A stretch of DNA of 64,000 nucleotides from Cryomorphaceae bacterium. GTDB taxonomy: Bacteria; Bacteroidota; Bacteroidia; Flavobacteriales; Schleiferiaceae. Below are positions 24,508-34,172 of the stretch, one piece after another (position 1 is the first letter of the stretch; every line of letters begins with the position of its first letter). Where the stretch lies: positions 1 through 64,000 of the forward strand of contig JAFMBM010000010.1 in assembly GCA_017858515.1 (NCBI GenBank), written 5' to 3'. The notes beneath the pieces are model-generated. The model was not told the DNA's origin. It saw nothing but the letters and a program-made list of their open reading frames with translations, and made no database searches. The position numbers and the translations under genes were made by a program.

Positions 24508-24733
24508 TCTTTCTGCCTACTCATCCATTCCATAAACCAAAAGCTTGTAAGAAGAGAATGTTGAGGCGATAGGGAGGCTATACAGAAATTCAAATAGAGC
24601 TAGTTGCATTGTCTTCAAGTATGAATCAAAACACCAACTTCGGAGAGAATTTATTAGATGTTTTATTTGGAAGTGATATTTAATACTTATTCATTCCTTT
24701 TCTCTGATTACCTTCGGTTTATAAAATCAGATT

Positions 24734-24943
24734 ATGAAAAAGAATATGAGTGTTATGGATCGTTGGTTTCGTGTGGCCATCGCACTAATTGTTTCAATAT
24801 TGTTCATCACAGGTACCGTTACGGGTACATTGGGAATAGTGCTCCTTGTGATTGGAGGAATACTCTTGGCAACCACTATCATCAACTTTTGTCCCCTCTA
24901 TGCCATTTTCGGAATCAGTACTTGTCCGATAGAAAAAAAATAG
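24734..24943 (+). CDS. DUF2892 small membrane protein
   Basis: A 69-residue protein with two membrane helices (VAIALIVSILFITG and LGIVLLVIGGILLATTII) and the family ending CPLYAIFGISTC. This matches the YgaP-type transmembrane DUF2892 family, which often accompanies rhodanese domains; none is present here. The 226 bases upstream contain no other gene. The stop codon is one base away from the stop of mtaB on the other strand. Confidence 0.8.
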   Translation: MKKNMSVMDRWFRVAIALIVSILFITGTVTGTLGIVLLVIGGILLATTIINFCPLYAIFGISTCPIEKK

Positions 24944-24944
24944 G

Positions 24945-26285
24945 TTAGACTAAAACATCTACTTCCAATCCATTCATAATTCCTTTTGGATCTATGCTTT
25001 GGAAAGAAATATTTCTTGTCTCATTGATCAATTCTGTTTGAAAAGGCAATCGAACACGAACATAATTCTCTGAATAACCTTCGATAAACCCGTCGTGGTT
25101 TTCATGTTCGAAGAGAACAGAATGCTCTGATTTTAACTGGGAAGTATAGAAAGCTTGTCTTTTTTTTGTCGATAAAATTCGAAGCATTTTATTCCGTCTT
25201 TTTCTTTCGGGAATGGGAATGATGTGTTCTAGTTCTATGGCTTCTGTATTGGGTCTTTCAGAATAGGTAAACACATGCAGATAGCTAATATCTAGTTCGT
25301 TAATGAAGTTATAGGTGTCTAGAAAGTGTGCTTCTGTTTCACTGGGGAAGCCAACAATTACGTCAACACCAATACCGGCATTGGGCATAACTGATTTAAT
25401 GCGAGCCACTTTTTCTTGATATAACTCCCTTTGATAGCGGCGCTTCATTAAACCTAGAATCTCATTATTGCCTGATTGAAGGGGAATGTGAAAATGAGGG
25501 ACAAAACGTTGGCTATTGGCAACAAAGTCGATGATCTCGTCTTTTAACAAATTTGGTTCAATGGATGAAATGCGAATTCTTTCGATTCCATCCACCTTAT
25601 CTAAGGCTTGAATTAAATCTAAAAAAGTGTGATCGTGTTTTTTATTTCCAAACTCACCTTTTCCGTAATCGCCTGTATTTACACCTGTTAGTACAATTTC
25701 TTTAATTCCTTTTTCGGCAATTGCTTTGGCTTTTGAAACCACATTTTCCAAAGAGTCGCTTCGAGAAATCCCCCTAGCCTGAGGAATAGTACAATAGGTA
25801 CATTTATAATCACATCCATCCTGAACCTTTAGAAAAGCCCGGGTTCGATCTCCAATAGAGTAGGAGCCAATAAACTGATTTACATCTTCAATTTCACAAG
25901 AATGAATCTCTCCGTTTTCTTTTTTAGATAAATCGCTTAAATAGGCGGTAATATTGAATTTTTCGGAGGCCCCTAGAACTAAATCTACCCCATTCATTTG
26001 GGCAATTTCCTCAGGTTTCAATTGCGCGTAACAGCCTGTTACAACAATAAAAGTATCCGGATTGGCATTTAGCGCACGCTTGATAATCAGCTTGGTCTCC
26101 TTATCCGCCGCTTGGGTAACAGAACAGGTATTGATTACACATACATCAGAGGCGGTTCCAAATTCAACCTTTTGAAAACCTTCGCCTTGCATTCCTCTCG
26201 AAATGGTAGAAGTTTCGGCAAAGTTGAGTTTGCAACCTAAAGTATGATAAGAAACGGTAAGTCCTTCAAAATCGCGTTGTAGCAT
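24945..26285 (-). CDS. mtaB: tRNA t6A37 methylthiotransferase MtaB
   Basis: A radical-SAM methylthiotransferase of about 446 residues. The N-terminal domain has the three cluster cysteines, the first in HTLGCKLNFAET; the radical SAM motif is DGCDYKCTYCTIP (CxxxCxxC); a TRAM-like tail ends the protein. MtaB adds the methylthio group to t6A37 in tRNAs reading ANN codons. The track start is GTG 26324, but ATG 26285 (MLQRDFEGLTV) sits at the normal distance from the first motif. A TATTTTTG element lies four bases before that ATG, so the mRNA may be nearly leaderless, or the element is chance. Confidence 0.9.
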   Translation of the reverse strand: MLQRDFEGLTVSYHTLGCKLNFAETSTISRGMQGEGFQKVEFGTASDVCVINTCSVTQAADKETKLIIKRALNANPDTFIVVTGCYAQLKPEEIAQMNGVDLVLGASEKFNITAYLSDLSKKENGEIHSCEIEDVNQFIGSYSIGDRTRAFLKVQDGCDYKCTYCTIPQARGISRSDSLENVVSKAKAIAEKGIKEIVLTGVNTGDYGKGEFGNKKHDHTFLDLIQALDKVDGIERIRISSIEPNLLKDEIIDFVANSQRFVPHFHIPLQSGNNEILGLMKRRYQRELYQEKVARIKSVMPNAGIGVDVIVGFPSETEAHFLDTYNFINELDISYLHVFTYSERPNTEAIELEHIIPIPERKRRNKMLRILSTKKRQAFYTSQLKSEHSVLFEHENHDGFIEGYSENYVRVRLPFQTELINETRNISFQSIDPKGIMNGLEVDVLV

Positions 26286-26336
26286 GCTGCAAAAATAGGA
26301 AGCAAATGAGTTGGAAATCTGCACACTTCCAAGTAC

Positions 26337-26600
26337 TCAATTACTGGTTGTCTTTTGTTTTTTTTGTTTTTGAGGCACTGGGTCGTGGCCGTGACTCCCC
26401 CAAGGATGACATCTTCCAATGCGTTTTAAGCCCAACCAAGTTCCCTTGAAAGGACCCCATATTTTCAGGGCTTCTAGCATATATTGAGAGCAGGTAGGAT
26501 TGTATCTACAAGCACCTGGAAGCAATGGACTGATAACCAATTGGTAGATCCAAACTAGTAATCGGACAGGAAAACTGGCAATTTGGTTGAATTTAGACAC
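26337..26600 (-). CDS. yidD: Membrane protein insertion efficiency factor YidD
   Basis: An 87-residue protein with the YidD signature: an amphipathic N-terminus ([19 protein letters not shown]), [13 protein letters not shown] with conserved cysteines, and [12 protein letters not shown] followed by HDPVP. It aids YidC-dependent insertion. It starts with GTG overlapping the cysS stop (TAGTG), so the two are coupled. It is usually found beside rnpA and yidC, so the place after cysS is a rearrangement, seen also in other Bacteroidota. Confidence 0.93.
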   Translation of the reverse strand: MSKFNQIASFPVRLLVWIYQLVISPLLPGACRYNPTCSQYMLEALKIWGPFKGTWLGLKRIGRCHPWGSHGHDPVPQKQKKQKTTSN

Positions 26601-28081
26601 TATTGTATAAACCAGCTGGTTGCGTCGGGTCCATCCTTTAATTGAATGCCTTCTTGGGCAAGATGGTCGCGTATTTGATCGCTCAATGCCCAGTTTTTTT
26701 CAATTCTTGCACCTCTTCTCAACTCGATTATCAGTTGCATAGCAGAATCGAGTTTATCTGTAGAAGCAGACTTAGCTGGAGATTTTAATGCTAAAACGAA
26801 GAAAACCATATCCTTCATAAAAGAAGAAAGTTGAACTAAATCCTCTTTCGAAATCGCAAGTTTTCCTTCTGAAATAGAGTTGATCCAACGCACTGCTTCA
26901 AATAACTCAGCGATTAAAATGGGCGTGTTGAAATCATCATCCATAGCGGATAAGGATCTGGACATCCATCCTTCTACATCCAACTCAGATATCGAAGAAG
27001 AAGAATGCAATGAATCTAGCTTCTCCATGGCGTCCATGAGACGTGCAAAACCTTTTTCTGAGGCCAGTAGGGCTTCGTTGCTAAAATCTAAGACGGAACG
27101 ATAATGCGCTTGCATCATGAAGAAACGAACCACCGAAGGATCAAATCCTTTCACCAACAAATCATTCTCACCTGTAAACAACTCTTGTGGCAAAACCGTG
27201 TTGCCTGTGGATTTACTCATGCGCTTTCCATTTAAGGTAAGCATATTAGAGTGCAACCAATATTTAACAGGAGGATGGTTTGTATGAGCCTGACATTGAG
27301 CAATCTCACATTCGTGATGGGGGAATTTCAAATCCATACCTCCACCGTGAATGTCGAATTGCTCTCCTAAATACTTGGAGCTCATTACAGAGCATTCCAG
27401 ATGCCAACCGGGAAAGCCAATACTCCAAGGCGAAGGCCAGCGCATGATGTGAGAAGGAGAGGCCTTTTTCCAAAGAGCAAAATCCAAAGGACTTTGCTTT
27501 TCAGACTGTCCATCGAGTTCTCTAGTATTGTGGAAAAGCTCATCGGTATTCCTTCCACTTAAAACCCCGTAGTTACCGCCTTGACTTTGGTACTTTGGCA
27601 CATCGAAATAAACAGAGCCATTGGCTTCGTAGGCGAGACCCTTAGAAATGATGTCTTTTATCATTTCAATTTGCTCAATAATATGTCCTGTAGCCGTTGG
27701 TTCAATGGAAGGAGGGAGGGCGTTAAATTCTCCCATGATTTTTCTAAATCCAACCGTGTACTTCTGCACAATTTCCATGGGTTCTAGCTGTTCTAGTCTT
27801 GCCTTTTGAGCAATTTTATCTTCTCCTTCATCCGCATCATTTTCCAAATGGCCCGCATCGGTAATATTGCGAACATAGCGAACCTTGTACCCCAAATACA
27901 TGAGGTAACGATACATCATATCGAAGCTGATGAAGGTTCTGCAGTTGCCTAAGTGCACATCGCTGTAAACGGTAGGACCGCAAACATACATGCCAACATA
28001 CTCTTGATTTAGAGGCTGAAAGCTTTCTTTCTTTCCACTCAGACTATTGTGAACCTTAAGTTCGTGCTTCTTGATATTCAT
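26600..28081 (-). CDS. cysS: Cysteinyl-tRNA synthetase
   Basis: A 493-residue class I synthetase. [17 protein letters not shown] holds the zinc cysteine and the HIGH-type motif (HLGN); [11 protein letters not shown] and [10 protein letters not shown] carry other zinc ligands; [10 protein letters not shown] is the KMSKS loop. The DALR-type C-terminal helices and anticodon-binding end are present, so it is full length. It overlaps folE by one base and yidD by one base in one transcript. Confidence 0.96.
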   Translation of the reverse strand: MNIKKHELKVHNSLSGKKESFQPLNQEYVGMYVCGPTVYSDVHLGNCRTFISFDMMYRYLMYLGYKVRYVRNITDAGHLENDADEGEDKIAQKARLEQLEPMEIVQKYTVGFRKIMGEFNALPPSIEPTATGHIIEQIEMIKDIISKGLAYEANGSVYFDVPKYQSQGGNYGVLSGRNTDELFHNTRELDGQSEKQSPLDFALWKKASPSHIMRWPSPWSIGFPGWHLECSVMSSKYLGEQFDIHGGGMDLKFPHHECEIAQCQAHTNHPPVKYWLHSNMLTLNGKRMSKSTGNTVLPQELFTGENDLLVKGFDPSVVRFFMMQAHYRSVLDFSNEALLASEKGFARLMDAMEKLDSLHSSSSISELDVEGWMSRSLSAMDDDFNTPILIAELFEAVRWINSISEGKLAISKEDLVQLSSFMKDMVFFVLALKSPAKSASTDKLDSAMQLIIELRRGARIEKNWALSDQIRDHLAQEGIQLKDGPDATSWFIQ

Positions 28082-28764
28082 TATACTCCAAAATCCGTTT
28101 CCAATCTTAAATGATCTAAGAATTCACGCTTGGTAGAATCCTCATTGAATTTTCCACCGTATTCTACGGTAACTGTGCTCGATTCAATATCGCGTATCCC
28201 CCTTGAATTTACACACAGGTGTTTGGCATCGATTAAGCATGCAACATCCTCTGTTCCCAAGGCCTCTTGCATAGCTTTTACAATTTGCCGAGTTAAACGT
28301 TCTTGAACTTGAGGGCGTTTAGCATAATAGTCTACAATGCGATTCATTTTACTGAGTCCAATTACCTTACCATCACTTATATAGGCCACATGTGCTCGGC
28401 CCACTATGGGTAAAAAATGGTGTTCGCAAGTAGAGTACACTACTATGTTCTTTTCTACCAACATCTCTCCATACTTATAGGAGTTATTGAAGGTAGACAT
28501 CTTAGGTTTTCTGTCTGGATGGAGGCCTGAAAAGATTTCATCTACCATCATTTCAGACACTCTTTCAGGTGTTCCCATAAGGCTGTCATCCGATAAATCG
28601 AGCCCAAGAGTTTCCATTATAGCGGCAAAATGACCTTTTATAATCCTCTTTTTTTCTTCGTCGCTCAGAACAAAAGCATCTGGGCGAAGCGGAGTTACAA
28701 CAGAGGAGGAGAAGTGATCGTGGCTGTCGGAATCGACATTGTTTTTTTGATTTTCCATAGTCAT
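28081..28764 (-). CDS. folE: GTP cyclohydrolase I
   Basis: A 227-residue Fol[20 protein letters not shown] has the zinc Cys and His, [10 protein letters not shown] and HLCVNSRGI complete the active site. It makes dihydroneopterin triphosphate for folate (and possibly tetrahydrobiopterin or queuosine precursors). The first 35 residues are polar and not conserved. ATG 28764 is used; a second ATG two codons later is equally possible. Confidence 0.96.
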   Translation of the reverse strand: MTMENQKNNVDSDSHDHFSSSVVTPLRPDAFVLSDEEKKRIIKGHFAAIMETLGLDLSDDSLMGTPERVSEMMVDEIFSGLHPDRKPKMSTFNNSYKYGEMLVEKNIVVYSTCEHHFLPIVGRAHVAYISDGKVIGLSKMNRIVDYYAKRPQVQERLTRQIVKAMQEALGTEDVACLIDAKHLCVNSRGIRDIESSTVTVEYGGKFNEDSTKREFLDHLRLETDFGV

Positions 28765-28824
28765 CTAGCGCCGGACATAGTCCGAATAAGCGCGCAAAGA
28801 TACAACCGAGAAATAGCTACAATG

Positions 28825-29694
28825 TTATTGTCCGAAGGCTAAAAAAACAAGAAGAAGTACAGATAAAACAGCGCAAAGAATTCCCAATTTCCCGTTTCTG
28901 TGCAAGCGCTCTTTGAAAATAATACTTCCTAACAAAGTAGAGACTAAAACAATTCCAATATTGTTAATGGGAAAAACAAAAGAACTGTCTAATCCAGGTG
29001 TAGCCAATGATTTAATTAGAAATACCAAGGAACCCAAATTGGGTATTCCCAAAGCAAGACCTGCCAAAACGCCTTTTCTAAATTCTTTAGAGGGAAGGGC
29101 GGGTTTTCTAAAATAGCCTATCCAACCCAAAAGAGCACTTATGGCGAATACAGTAGAAATAAAAGTTAATTCACCCGAATCACTTACCATAAAATGACGG
29201 CTGTACTTTACAACTGAGGTGCAAAGTCCTGTTCCAATGAAAATGAGCAGGGTGAGGGGCAATAAATTTTGAACGGGCTTAGAGCTGGCAGGAGCTTTCT
29301 TCCAAACCATTAAGGCAATAGACGATAGGCCAACAATTACAGCCAAAACCTGGAGAAAAGAAAGGCTTTCATGATACAAAATGGGCGCTAAGCCGATGGG
29401 AATAACCATAGACATTTGAGAACCCATCGTACTCAATGCCAGACCTCCTTCTTGTGTAAGAATGGCCATTTTATAAAAGAGATAAATGAACGCAGTGCCA
29501 AGAAAAAGCGCAGACCACCACCAATTGGGAAAATGGGTAGGAAGGCCTTCTGGAGCAAGAATAAAACCTACTATAGAAGCCAAGCTGTAGTTCACAGAAA
29601 TAGCTAATTGATTGTTGACTTTCAGACGGCTGAAATAGCCGAATGAAACAAAAATTCCAACCGAACTAAGGATACTTAGTAATAACCAAATCAT
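28825..29694 (-). CDS. EamA/DMT-family transporter
   Basis: A 289-residue protein with about ten membrane helices in two EamA repeats: residues 1-130 and 145-289, the second ending ERLHRNGKLGILCAVLSVLLL. The substrate cannot be told from sequence; relatives export amino acids or metabolites. Its ATG overlaps the ribD stop (ATGA), so they are co-transcribed, but that alone does not show a link to riboflavin. Confidence 0.8.
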   Translation of the reverse strand: MIWLLLSILSSVGIFVSFGYFSRLKVNNQLAISVNYSLASIVGFILAPEGLPTHFPNWWWSALFLGTAFIYLFYKMAILTQEGGLALSTMGSQMSMVIPIGLAPILYHESLSFLQVLAVIVGLSSIALMVWKKAPASSKPVQNLLPLTLLIFIGTGLCTSVVKYSRHFMVSDSGELTFISTVFAISALLGWIGYFRKPALPSKEFRKGVLAGLALGIPNLGSLVFLIKSLATPGLDSSFVFPINNIGIVLVSTLLGSIIFKERLHRNGKLGILCAVLSVLLLVFLAFGQ

Positions 29695-30725
29695 TTGCTG
29701 TTGAAATAATAGTTAAGAGTGTCATTCCCAATAAGCTCTTTAAAGGCAGGTGTTAAAGCTAATTTGGGTGCAGCTAATCCTTCTTTAAGTTCATGAGAAG
29801 ATGTAAAAACTCGGGCTTCGTTATATAGATTCATTTCAAGCAATCGATTGATTGTGTTTGCTCCTCCCTCTACCAGTATACTGAGCCATTGATTTTCTCT
29901 AGCCATATCTAGAATACAATCCCAGACATGAGGTTTTGTGCAGTGAATTTCTTCGAAAGGGGAGTGGGAGGGCTTTGGCATGAAGCTGAAGCGGACCGTT
30001 CGAATGGATGAATCGGTTAGTGGACCTTCGGTAATTCTTTGAGACGGATCGATTAACAATCGAATGGGAGATTTTCCTTCCCACAATCGTGTGGTTAAAG
30101 ATGGTAAGTCGGTATGTGCCGTTTGAGCTCCTACTAGAATAGCATCTACTTCACTTCGCCACTTATGACTGAGAATATGCGAAAGAGTACCACTAATGGC
30201 TACAGAATTTCTTTCTTGGTTTAGACGAAGGATATCTATAAATCCATCTAAAGATTGGGCCCATTTGAGGATGATGTAGGGCTTCTTATGCCTATGGAAA
30301 TGAAAGAAAAATCGATTGAGTTCTTCTCCAACCTCCGACAGGACAGAAGTACGAACTTCGATATTGTTTTTCCTCAACCATTCAATTCCATTTCCACTCA
30401 CCTTTGGATTGGGGTCTTCATTGGCAACTACCACCCTGGGAATTTGCATTTGAACGATAAGATCAGCACAGGGAGAGGTTCTGCCATAGTGAGAGCAGGG
30501 TTCTAAACTGACGTATAGGGTAGACTGCTTTAAGAGCGATTTATCTTCAACACTTTGAATAGCATTTACTTCAGCATGAGGCATTCCAGCTTTTTGATGC
30601 CATCCTTCACCAATAATTTTATTCTCATAAACAATAACGCACCCAACCATTGGATTCGGTGAGCAAGTAGATCTGCCAAGTGCAGCAAGCTCGAAAGCCC
30701 TTTTCATCCAAATCTCATCCAGCAT
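29691..30725 (-). CDS. ribD: Riboflavin biosynthesis deaminase/reductase RibD
   Basis: A 344-residue bifunctional enzyme. The N-terminal deaminase has zinc sites HAEVNAI and EPCSHYGRTSPCADLI; the C-terminal reductase starts about residue 150 (YIILKWAQSLDGFI) and has VEGGANTINRLLE. Both domains look intact. It performs two middle steps of riboflavin synthesis from the GTP-derived pyrimidine. No FMN riboswitch is seen; only 11 bases separate it from the previous gene. Confidence 0.94.
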   Translation of the reverse strand: MLDEIWMKRAFELAALGRSTCSPNPMVGCVIVYENKIIGEGWHQKAGMPHAEVNAIQSVEDKSLLKQSTLYVSLEPCSHYGRTSPCADLIVQMQIPRVVVANEDPNPKVSGNGIEWLRKNNIEVRTSVLSEVGEELNRFFFHFHRHKKPYIILKWAQSLDGFIDILRLNQERNSVAISGTLSHILSHKWRSEVDAILVGAQTAHTDLPSLTTRLWEGKSPIRLLIDPSQRITEGPLTDSSIRTVRFSFMPKPSHSPFEEIHCTKPHVWDCILDMARENQWLSILVEGGANTINRLLEMNLYNEARVFTSSHELKEGLAAPKLALTPAFKELIGNDTLNYYFNSK

Positions 30726-30736
30726 AAGCCTTCCCC

Positions 30737-31426
30737 CTAAAGTTTCAATTTATTTCTATGCCTTTCAGCAGAGGTTTTTATATCTGCAGGTCGAATGATC
30801 GTTTTTTCATAGCCCGACTCCGCTAATTCAATCATTGAGTCACCAACATCGCTAGTGCTTACGATGCTTTTAGGAAAAACAGCGTAGATGAATCGAAAGA
30901 GCCAGCCCAAATAAGTGTAGAAAAACTGATATAACGGAGTTTTAGAACGAATTCCTTTCAAGGGTAAAATCATGCCCGGTCTAAAAGCAAATGCAGAACG
31001 AAAACCTGCGTTTAAAACTCGGTTCTCGGCTTTCCCTTTTACTCTTGCCCACATAAGTCTTCCTTTTTCTGAACTATCGGTTCCTTCGCCCGAAACATAA
31101 ATCATGCATGCTTGTGGGCTACTCTTAACAAGAGTCTCAATAAGTTGATTTAGAAAGGTATAAGTGAGCTTATAGTATTCTTCCTCCTGAAGTCCTGCTG
31201 CGCTAACTCCCATGCAATAAAAACAGCCATCGAAACCTGAAAGTTGATGCGAAATTGCATTGAAGTTATTGAAGTCGGAATGAATTAACTCTACCAACTT
31301 TGGGTGTCGAATTCCGCATTTAGAGCGCCCTAGGCTTACCACTTCCTTTACCTTTTCATCTTCTAAGCATTGAAGTAGAGCCGCTTTTCCAACCATTCCG
31401 GAGGCACCGGTTATTAGAATTCTCAT
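30737..31426 (-). CDS. NAD(P)-binding Rossmann protein (HTATIP2/YbjT-like)
   Basis: A 229-residue short-chain Rossmann protein. ILITGASGMVGKAALLQC is the dinucleotide-binding loop, and YVSGEGTDSSEKG with RVKGKAENRVL gives the atypical SDR active-site region (Ser and Lys, without the canonical YxxxK). Length and layout agree with the HTATIP2/YbjT-type group. Substrate unknown. The start overlaps the end of the helicase gene by four bases. Confidence 0.75.
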   Translation of the reverse strand: MRILITGASGMVGKAALLQCLEDEKVKEVVSLGRSKCGIRHPKLVELIHSDFNNFNAISHQLSGFDGCFYCMGVSAAGLQEEEYYKLTYTFLNQLIETLVKSSPQACMIYVSGEGTDSSEKGRLMWARVKGKAENRVLNAGFRSAFAFRPGMILPLKGIRSKTPLYQFFYTYLGWLFRFIYAVFPKSIVSTSDVGDSMIELAESGYEKTIIRPADIKTSAERHRNKLKL

Positions 31427-32778
31427 TTTCTTCGAATGGGAGTATGAATATCCAACCTAGATCTTTCTTCGAGTTGAGTGATTCGTACCTTTTTGGTTTT
31501 CAGTTTGCTGTTATTCAATTTCTGGCTTAGAGCGAATGCTTTTCGTCTGGGTACAGTAACATATGCAACATCTTGTTTTAACTCGATAAGCCCTATATCG
31601 TCCGAGTCTAATTCCCCTTGTTTAATGAATAATCCAGCGATATCTCCTTTAGAAATTTTGTCTTTTCTTCCGCCAGTGATCAATAGGGTAGACCATTCCG
31701 TTTGCTTTGGAGGAGCAGCAGGCTGAAGTTCAATGAATTCTGGAAAGCCAACATATTCGGGAAGGGCTTTTGCTTTATTTTTAAGTATAAAAGCCGTTCC
31801 ATCTTGGTGCATACGGGCTGTACGACCATTTCTGTGAACAAATTCCTCTGGTTTTAAAGGAAGTTGGAAATGGACAATAAATTGCATTTCAGGCACATCA
31901 ATTCCTCTCGATGCCAAGTCGGTTGCGAGTAGTAGTCGATGTGTTCCATTTCGAAATTGGAGAAGAGCTGTTTCTCTGTCAGACTGTTCCATACCTCCAA
32001 AGAAACAGGCATGTTGCATTTTTTTTGCATGCAGGAAAGCACTCAAGTCTATGAGAGTATCTTTTAAATTGCAGAATACAATGCCGTTATCTGAGCCGCG
32101 GTTACAAAGCAATTGATAGAGTATTTCCATCTTATTGTCCAAAGCGCTTTCTATCACTTTTACAGTCAATTGACTTTTCTGTTCTTTTTTAAAACGAACC
32201 GAATCGAGAGACTGCAGTTTCAGAAATTTTGGATATTCTTTTGCTTCAGTGGCCGAGGTTAAAACTTTCTTTTCCAGTTGATCAAGGGCAAGAACAATTT
32301 CGGCCATCTCTTTTTCAAACCCAACCTCAAGCGATTTGTCGTATTCGTCGAGAACAAGCGTTTTTATATGGGCTGTTGAAATCTGTTCTCTGCGCAAGTG
32401 ATCGGCAACTCTACCTGGAGTGCCAATTAATACAGAGGGTGGATGTTTTAGATCTGACTTGTCTTTCGACATCGCCCTTCCGCCATAAACCGCATTTATT
32501 TTAAGTCCAGTACCCATCTGTTTGAAAACTTGCTCAATTTGAAGAGCAAGTTCGCGAGAAGGGACAAGAATGAGGGCTTGGGTCTGCTCTAGTTTGGTGT
32601 CAATAAGTTGAATTAAGGGCAGCAGAAATGCCAAGGTTTTACCCGAACCTGTGGGTGAAATAAGAATGGTTTCTGGCTTTTCTAAAATGGTCTCTACCGC
32701 CTCTAACTGCATCGAATTCAACGACTCGATGCCTAATTTAGAGAGGTATAGTTTAAACTGAGAGTTTACTTCGCTCAT
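31423..32778 (-). CDS. DEAD-box RNA helicase with DbpA-type RNA-binding tail
   Basis: A 451-residue superfamily 2 helicase: Walker A SPTGSGKT, motif II VLDEYD at about 143-147 (DEYD in place of DEAD), SAT motif TSATEA, and motif VI HRNGRTAR. The last 75 residues (WSTLLITGGRKDKISKGDIAG) form a DbpA-type RRM, which in E. coli recognises helix 92 of 23S rRNA. Thus a probable ribosome-assembly helicase. The two substitutions in the DEAD box still leave the metal-binding Asp-Glu. dbpA is a likely name but orthology is not proved. Confidence 0.88.
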   Translation of the reverse strand: MSEVNSQFKLYLSKLGIESLNSMQLEAVETILEKPETILISPTGSGKTLAFLLPLIQLIDTKLEQTQALILVPSRELALQIEQVFKQMGTGLKINAVYGGRAMSKDKSDLKHPPSVLIGTPGRVADHLRREQISTAHIKTLVLDEYDKSLEVGFEKEMAEIVLALDQLEKKVLTSATEAKEYPKFLKLQSLDSVRFKKEQKSQLTVKVIESALDNKMEILYQLLCNRGSDNGIVFCNLKDTLIDLSAFLHAKKMQHACFFGGMEQSDRETALLQFRNGTHRLLLATDLASRGIDVPEMQFIVHFQLPLKPEEFVHRNGRTARMHQDGTAFILKNKAKALPEYVGFPEFIELQPAAPPKQTEWSTLLITGGRKDKISKGDIAGLFIKQGELDSDDIGLIELKQDVAYVTVPRRKAFALSQKLNNSKLKTKKVRITQLEERSRLDIHTPIRRK

Positions 32779-32844
32779 GCTGCGAAGTTATCCCTTTTCC
32801 TTCTTCCAAAACGCCCTTTAGAATTCGGTATTTGTGCTAATAAA

Positions 32845-34122
32845 TTAATCGAGAATAGCAGGCAGGAGCATGCTTCTTACTTCTCCAAATCCAATTCTAA
32901 CTCCATTTTTAACGGAATGCGCTTTCATAATAACAGTATCTCCATCAAGCAAGAAGGTTCTATTGCTTCCATCTGATAAGTGGATGGGCTTTGTGCCTTT
33001 CCAAGCGAGCTCCAACATAGAACCGAAGCTATTTTCTGATGGACCAGAAATAGTTCCACTTGCCATAAGATCGCCGCTATTTATGTTACATCCGTTCACG
33101 GTATGGTGGGCGAGCTGTTGAGCCATGCTCCAGTACAAATACTTGGTATTGCTGGTGCTTATCAGGCTGGGCTCACCGCCTTCTGGTTGGATGTAAACCT
33201 CAAGAGTAATATCGAAATTATGCTCTCCCTCGTGCTTTAAATACTCTTGTATCTCCAATTCTTTTTCCGGACCTGCTACCCTAAAAGGTTCTAAGGCATC
33301 CAGAGTTACAATCCAAGGCGAAAGACTTGATGCGAAATTTTTACCTAGAAAGGGTCCAAGTGGTACATATTCCCACTTTTGAATATCTCGAGCAGACCAA
33401 TCGTTAAATACCACCATTCCGAAAATATACTCCTCGGCTTCATCCACCTGAATTCTATGACCCAAAGGCTTTCCATCTGAAGTGATAAAGGCCATTTCCA
33501 ATTCAAAATCCATTTGCTTACTTGGCCCAAATTCAGGTCGGTCGGCACCATTGGGAAGAATTTGTCCCTTCGGACGATGTATATCAACCCCACTGACCAA
33601 TATGGAAGAAGAGCGACCATGATATCCTACAGGAATATGCAGCCAATTCGGCATTAGAGCGTTGTCGGCACCTCTAAACATAATACCCACATTGGTCGCA
33701 TGCTCTTTGCTCGAATAAAAGTCTGTATAGTCTTGAATAAAGACAGGCATGAGCATTTGAACTTCCTCAATAGGATATAGAATGCTTCTTGAATGAGCTG
33801 AATTTGATTTTAGCTCTTGATTTTCATAGTCGAAAATCCAAGCCAAACGATCTCGAACGGCTCCCCATTTGGCAGGTCCGAGGCTGATAAAATCATTTAA
33901 AGTGTCTTGCAGGAAAATATCGGAAGGAATCTCAATTCCATGAAAATATCCGAGTTGTTGCAGAGCGCTTAAATCGATGGCCGTATTGCCAATTCGAGTT
34001 CCTATGGTAATAACATCATCGTTTGGAATAAATACTCCAAAAGGTAAGTTCTGAATTGGAAAATCGCTATCGGGAGAAACCGATATCCAAGACTTGCGTT
34101 GGGGGTTATTGGCGAAGCGCAT
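32845..34122 (-). CDS. fahA: Fumarylacetoacetase
   Basis: The last enzyme of tyrosine/homogentisate breakdown, giving fumarate and acetoacetate. The N-domain begins SWISVSPDSDFPIQNLPFG; the catalytic domain has the metal and active-site segments MFRGADNALMPNW, PVGYHGRSSS, FELEMAFI, FNDWSARDIQKWEYVPLGPF and NINSGDLMASGTISGP. The track start is TTG 34173, which would overlap the glyA start; ATG 34122 (MRFANNPQ) gives 425 residues, matches the family, and lies 18 bases after a minus-strand TATATTTG element. Confidence 0.93.
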   Translation of the reverse strand: MRFANNPQRKSWISVSPDSDFPIQNLPFGVFIPNDDVITIGTRIGNTAIDLSALQQLGYFHGIEIPSDIFLQDTLNDFISLGPAKWGAVRDRLAWIFDYENQELKSNSAHSRSILYPIEEVQMLMPVFIQDYTDFYSSKEHATNVGIMFRGADNALMPNWLHIPVGYHGRSSSILVSGVDIHRPKGQILPNGADRPEFGPSKQMDFELEMAFITSDGKPLGHRIQVDEAEEYIFGMVVFNDWSARDIQKWEYVPLGPFLGKNFASSLSPWIVTLDALEPFRVAGPEKELEIQEYLKHEGEHNFDITLEVYIQPEGGEPSLISTSNTKYLYWSMAQQLAHHTVNGCNINSGDLMASGTISGPSENSFGSMLELAWKGTKPIHLSDGSNRTFLLDGDTVIMKAHSVKNGVRIGFGEVRSMLLPAILD

Positions 34123-34139
34123 GAAAGCTTTATTTTGGC

Positions 34140-34147
34140 CAAATATA
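34140..34147 (-). promoter_or_regulatory. Promoter -7 element for fahA
   Basis: Minus-strand TATATTTG fits TAnnTTTG. It is 18 bases upstream of the ATG at 34122 and downstream of the TTG at 34173, so it supports the shorter fahA start. Confidence 0.45.
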
Positions 34148-34172
34148 TAAAAGCACCAAAGCTTAAGACCCA

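Noticed and set aside
24658-24948. 96-residue ORF overlapping the DUF2892 gene
   Set aside because: The DUF2892 frame has the conserved membrane helices; this one is a shadow.
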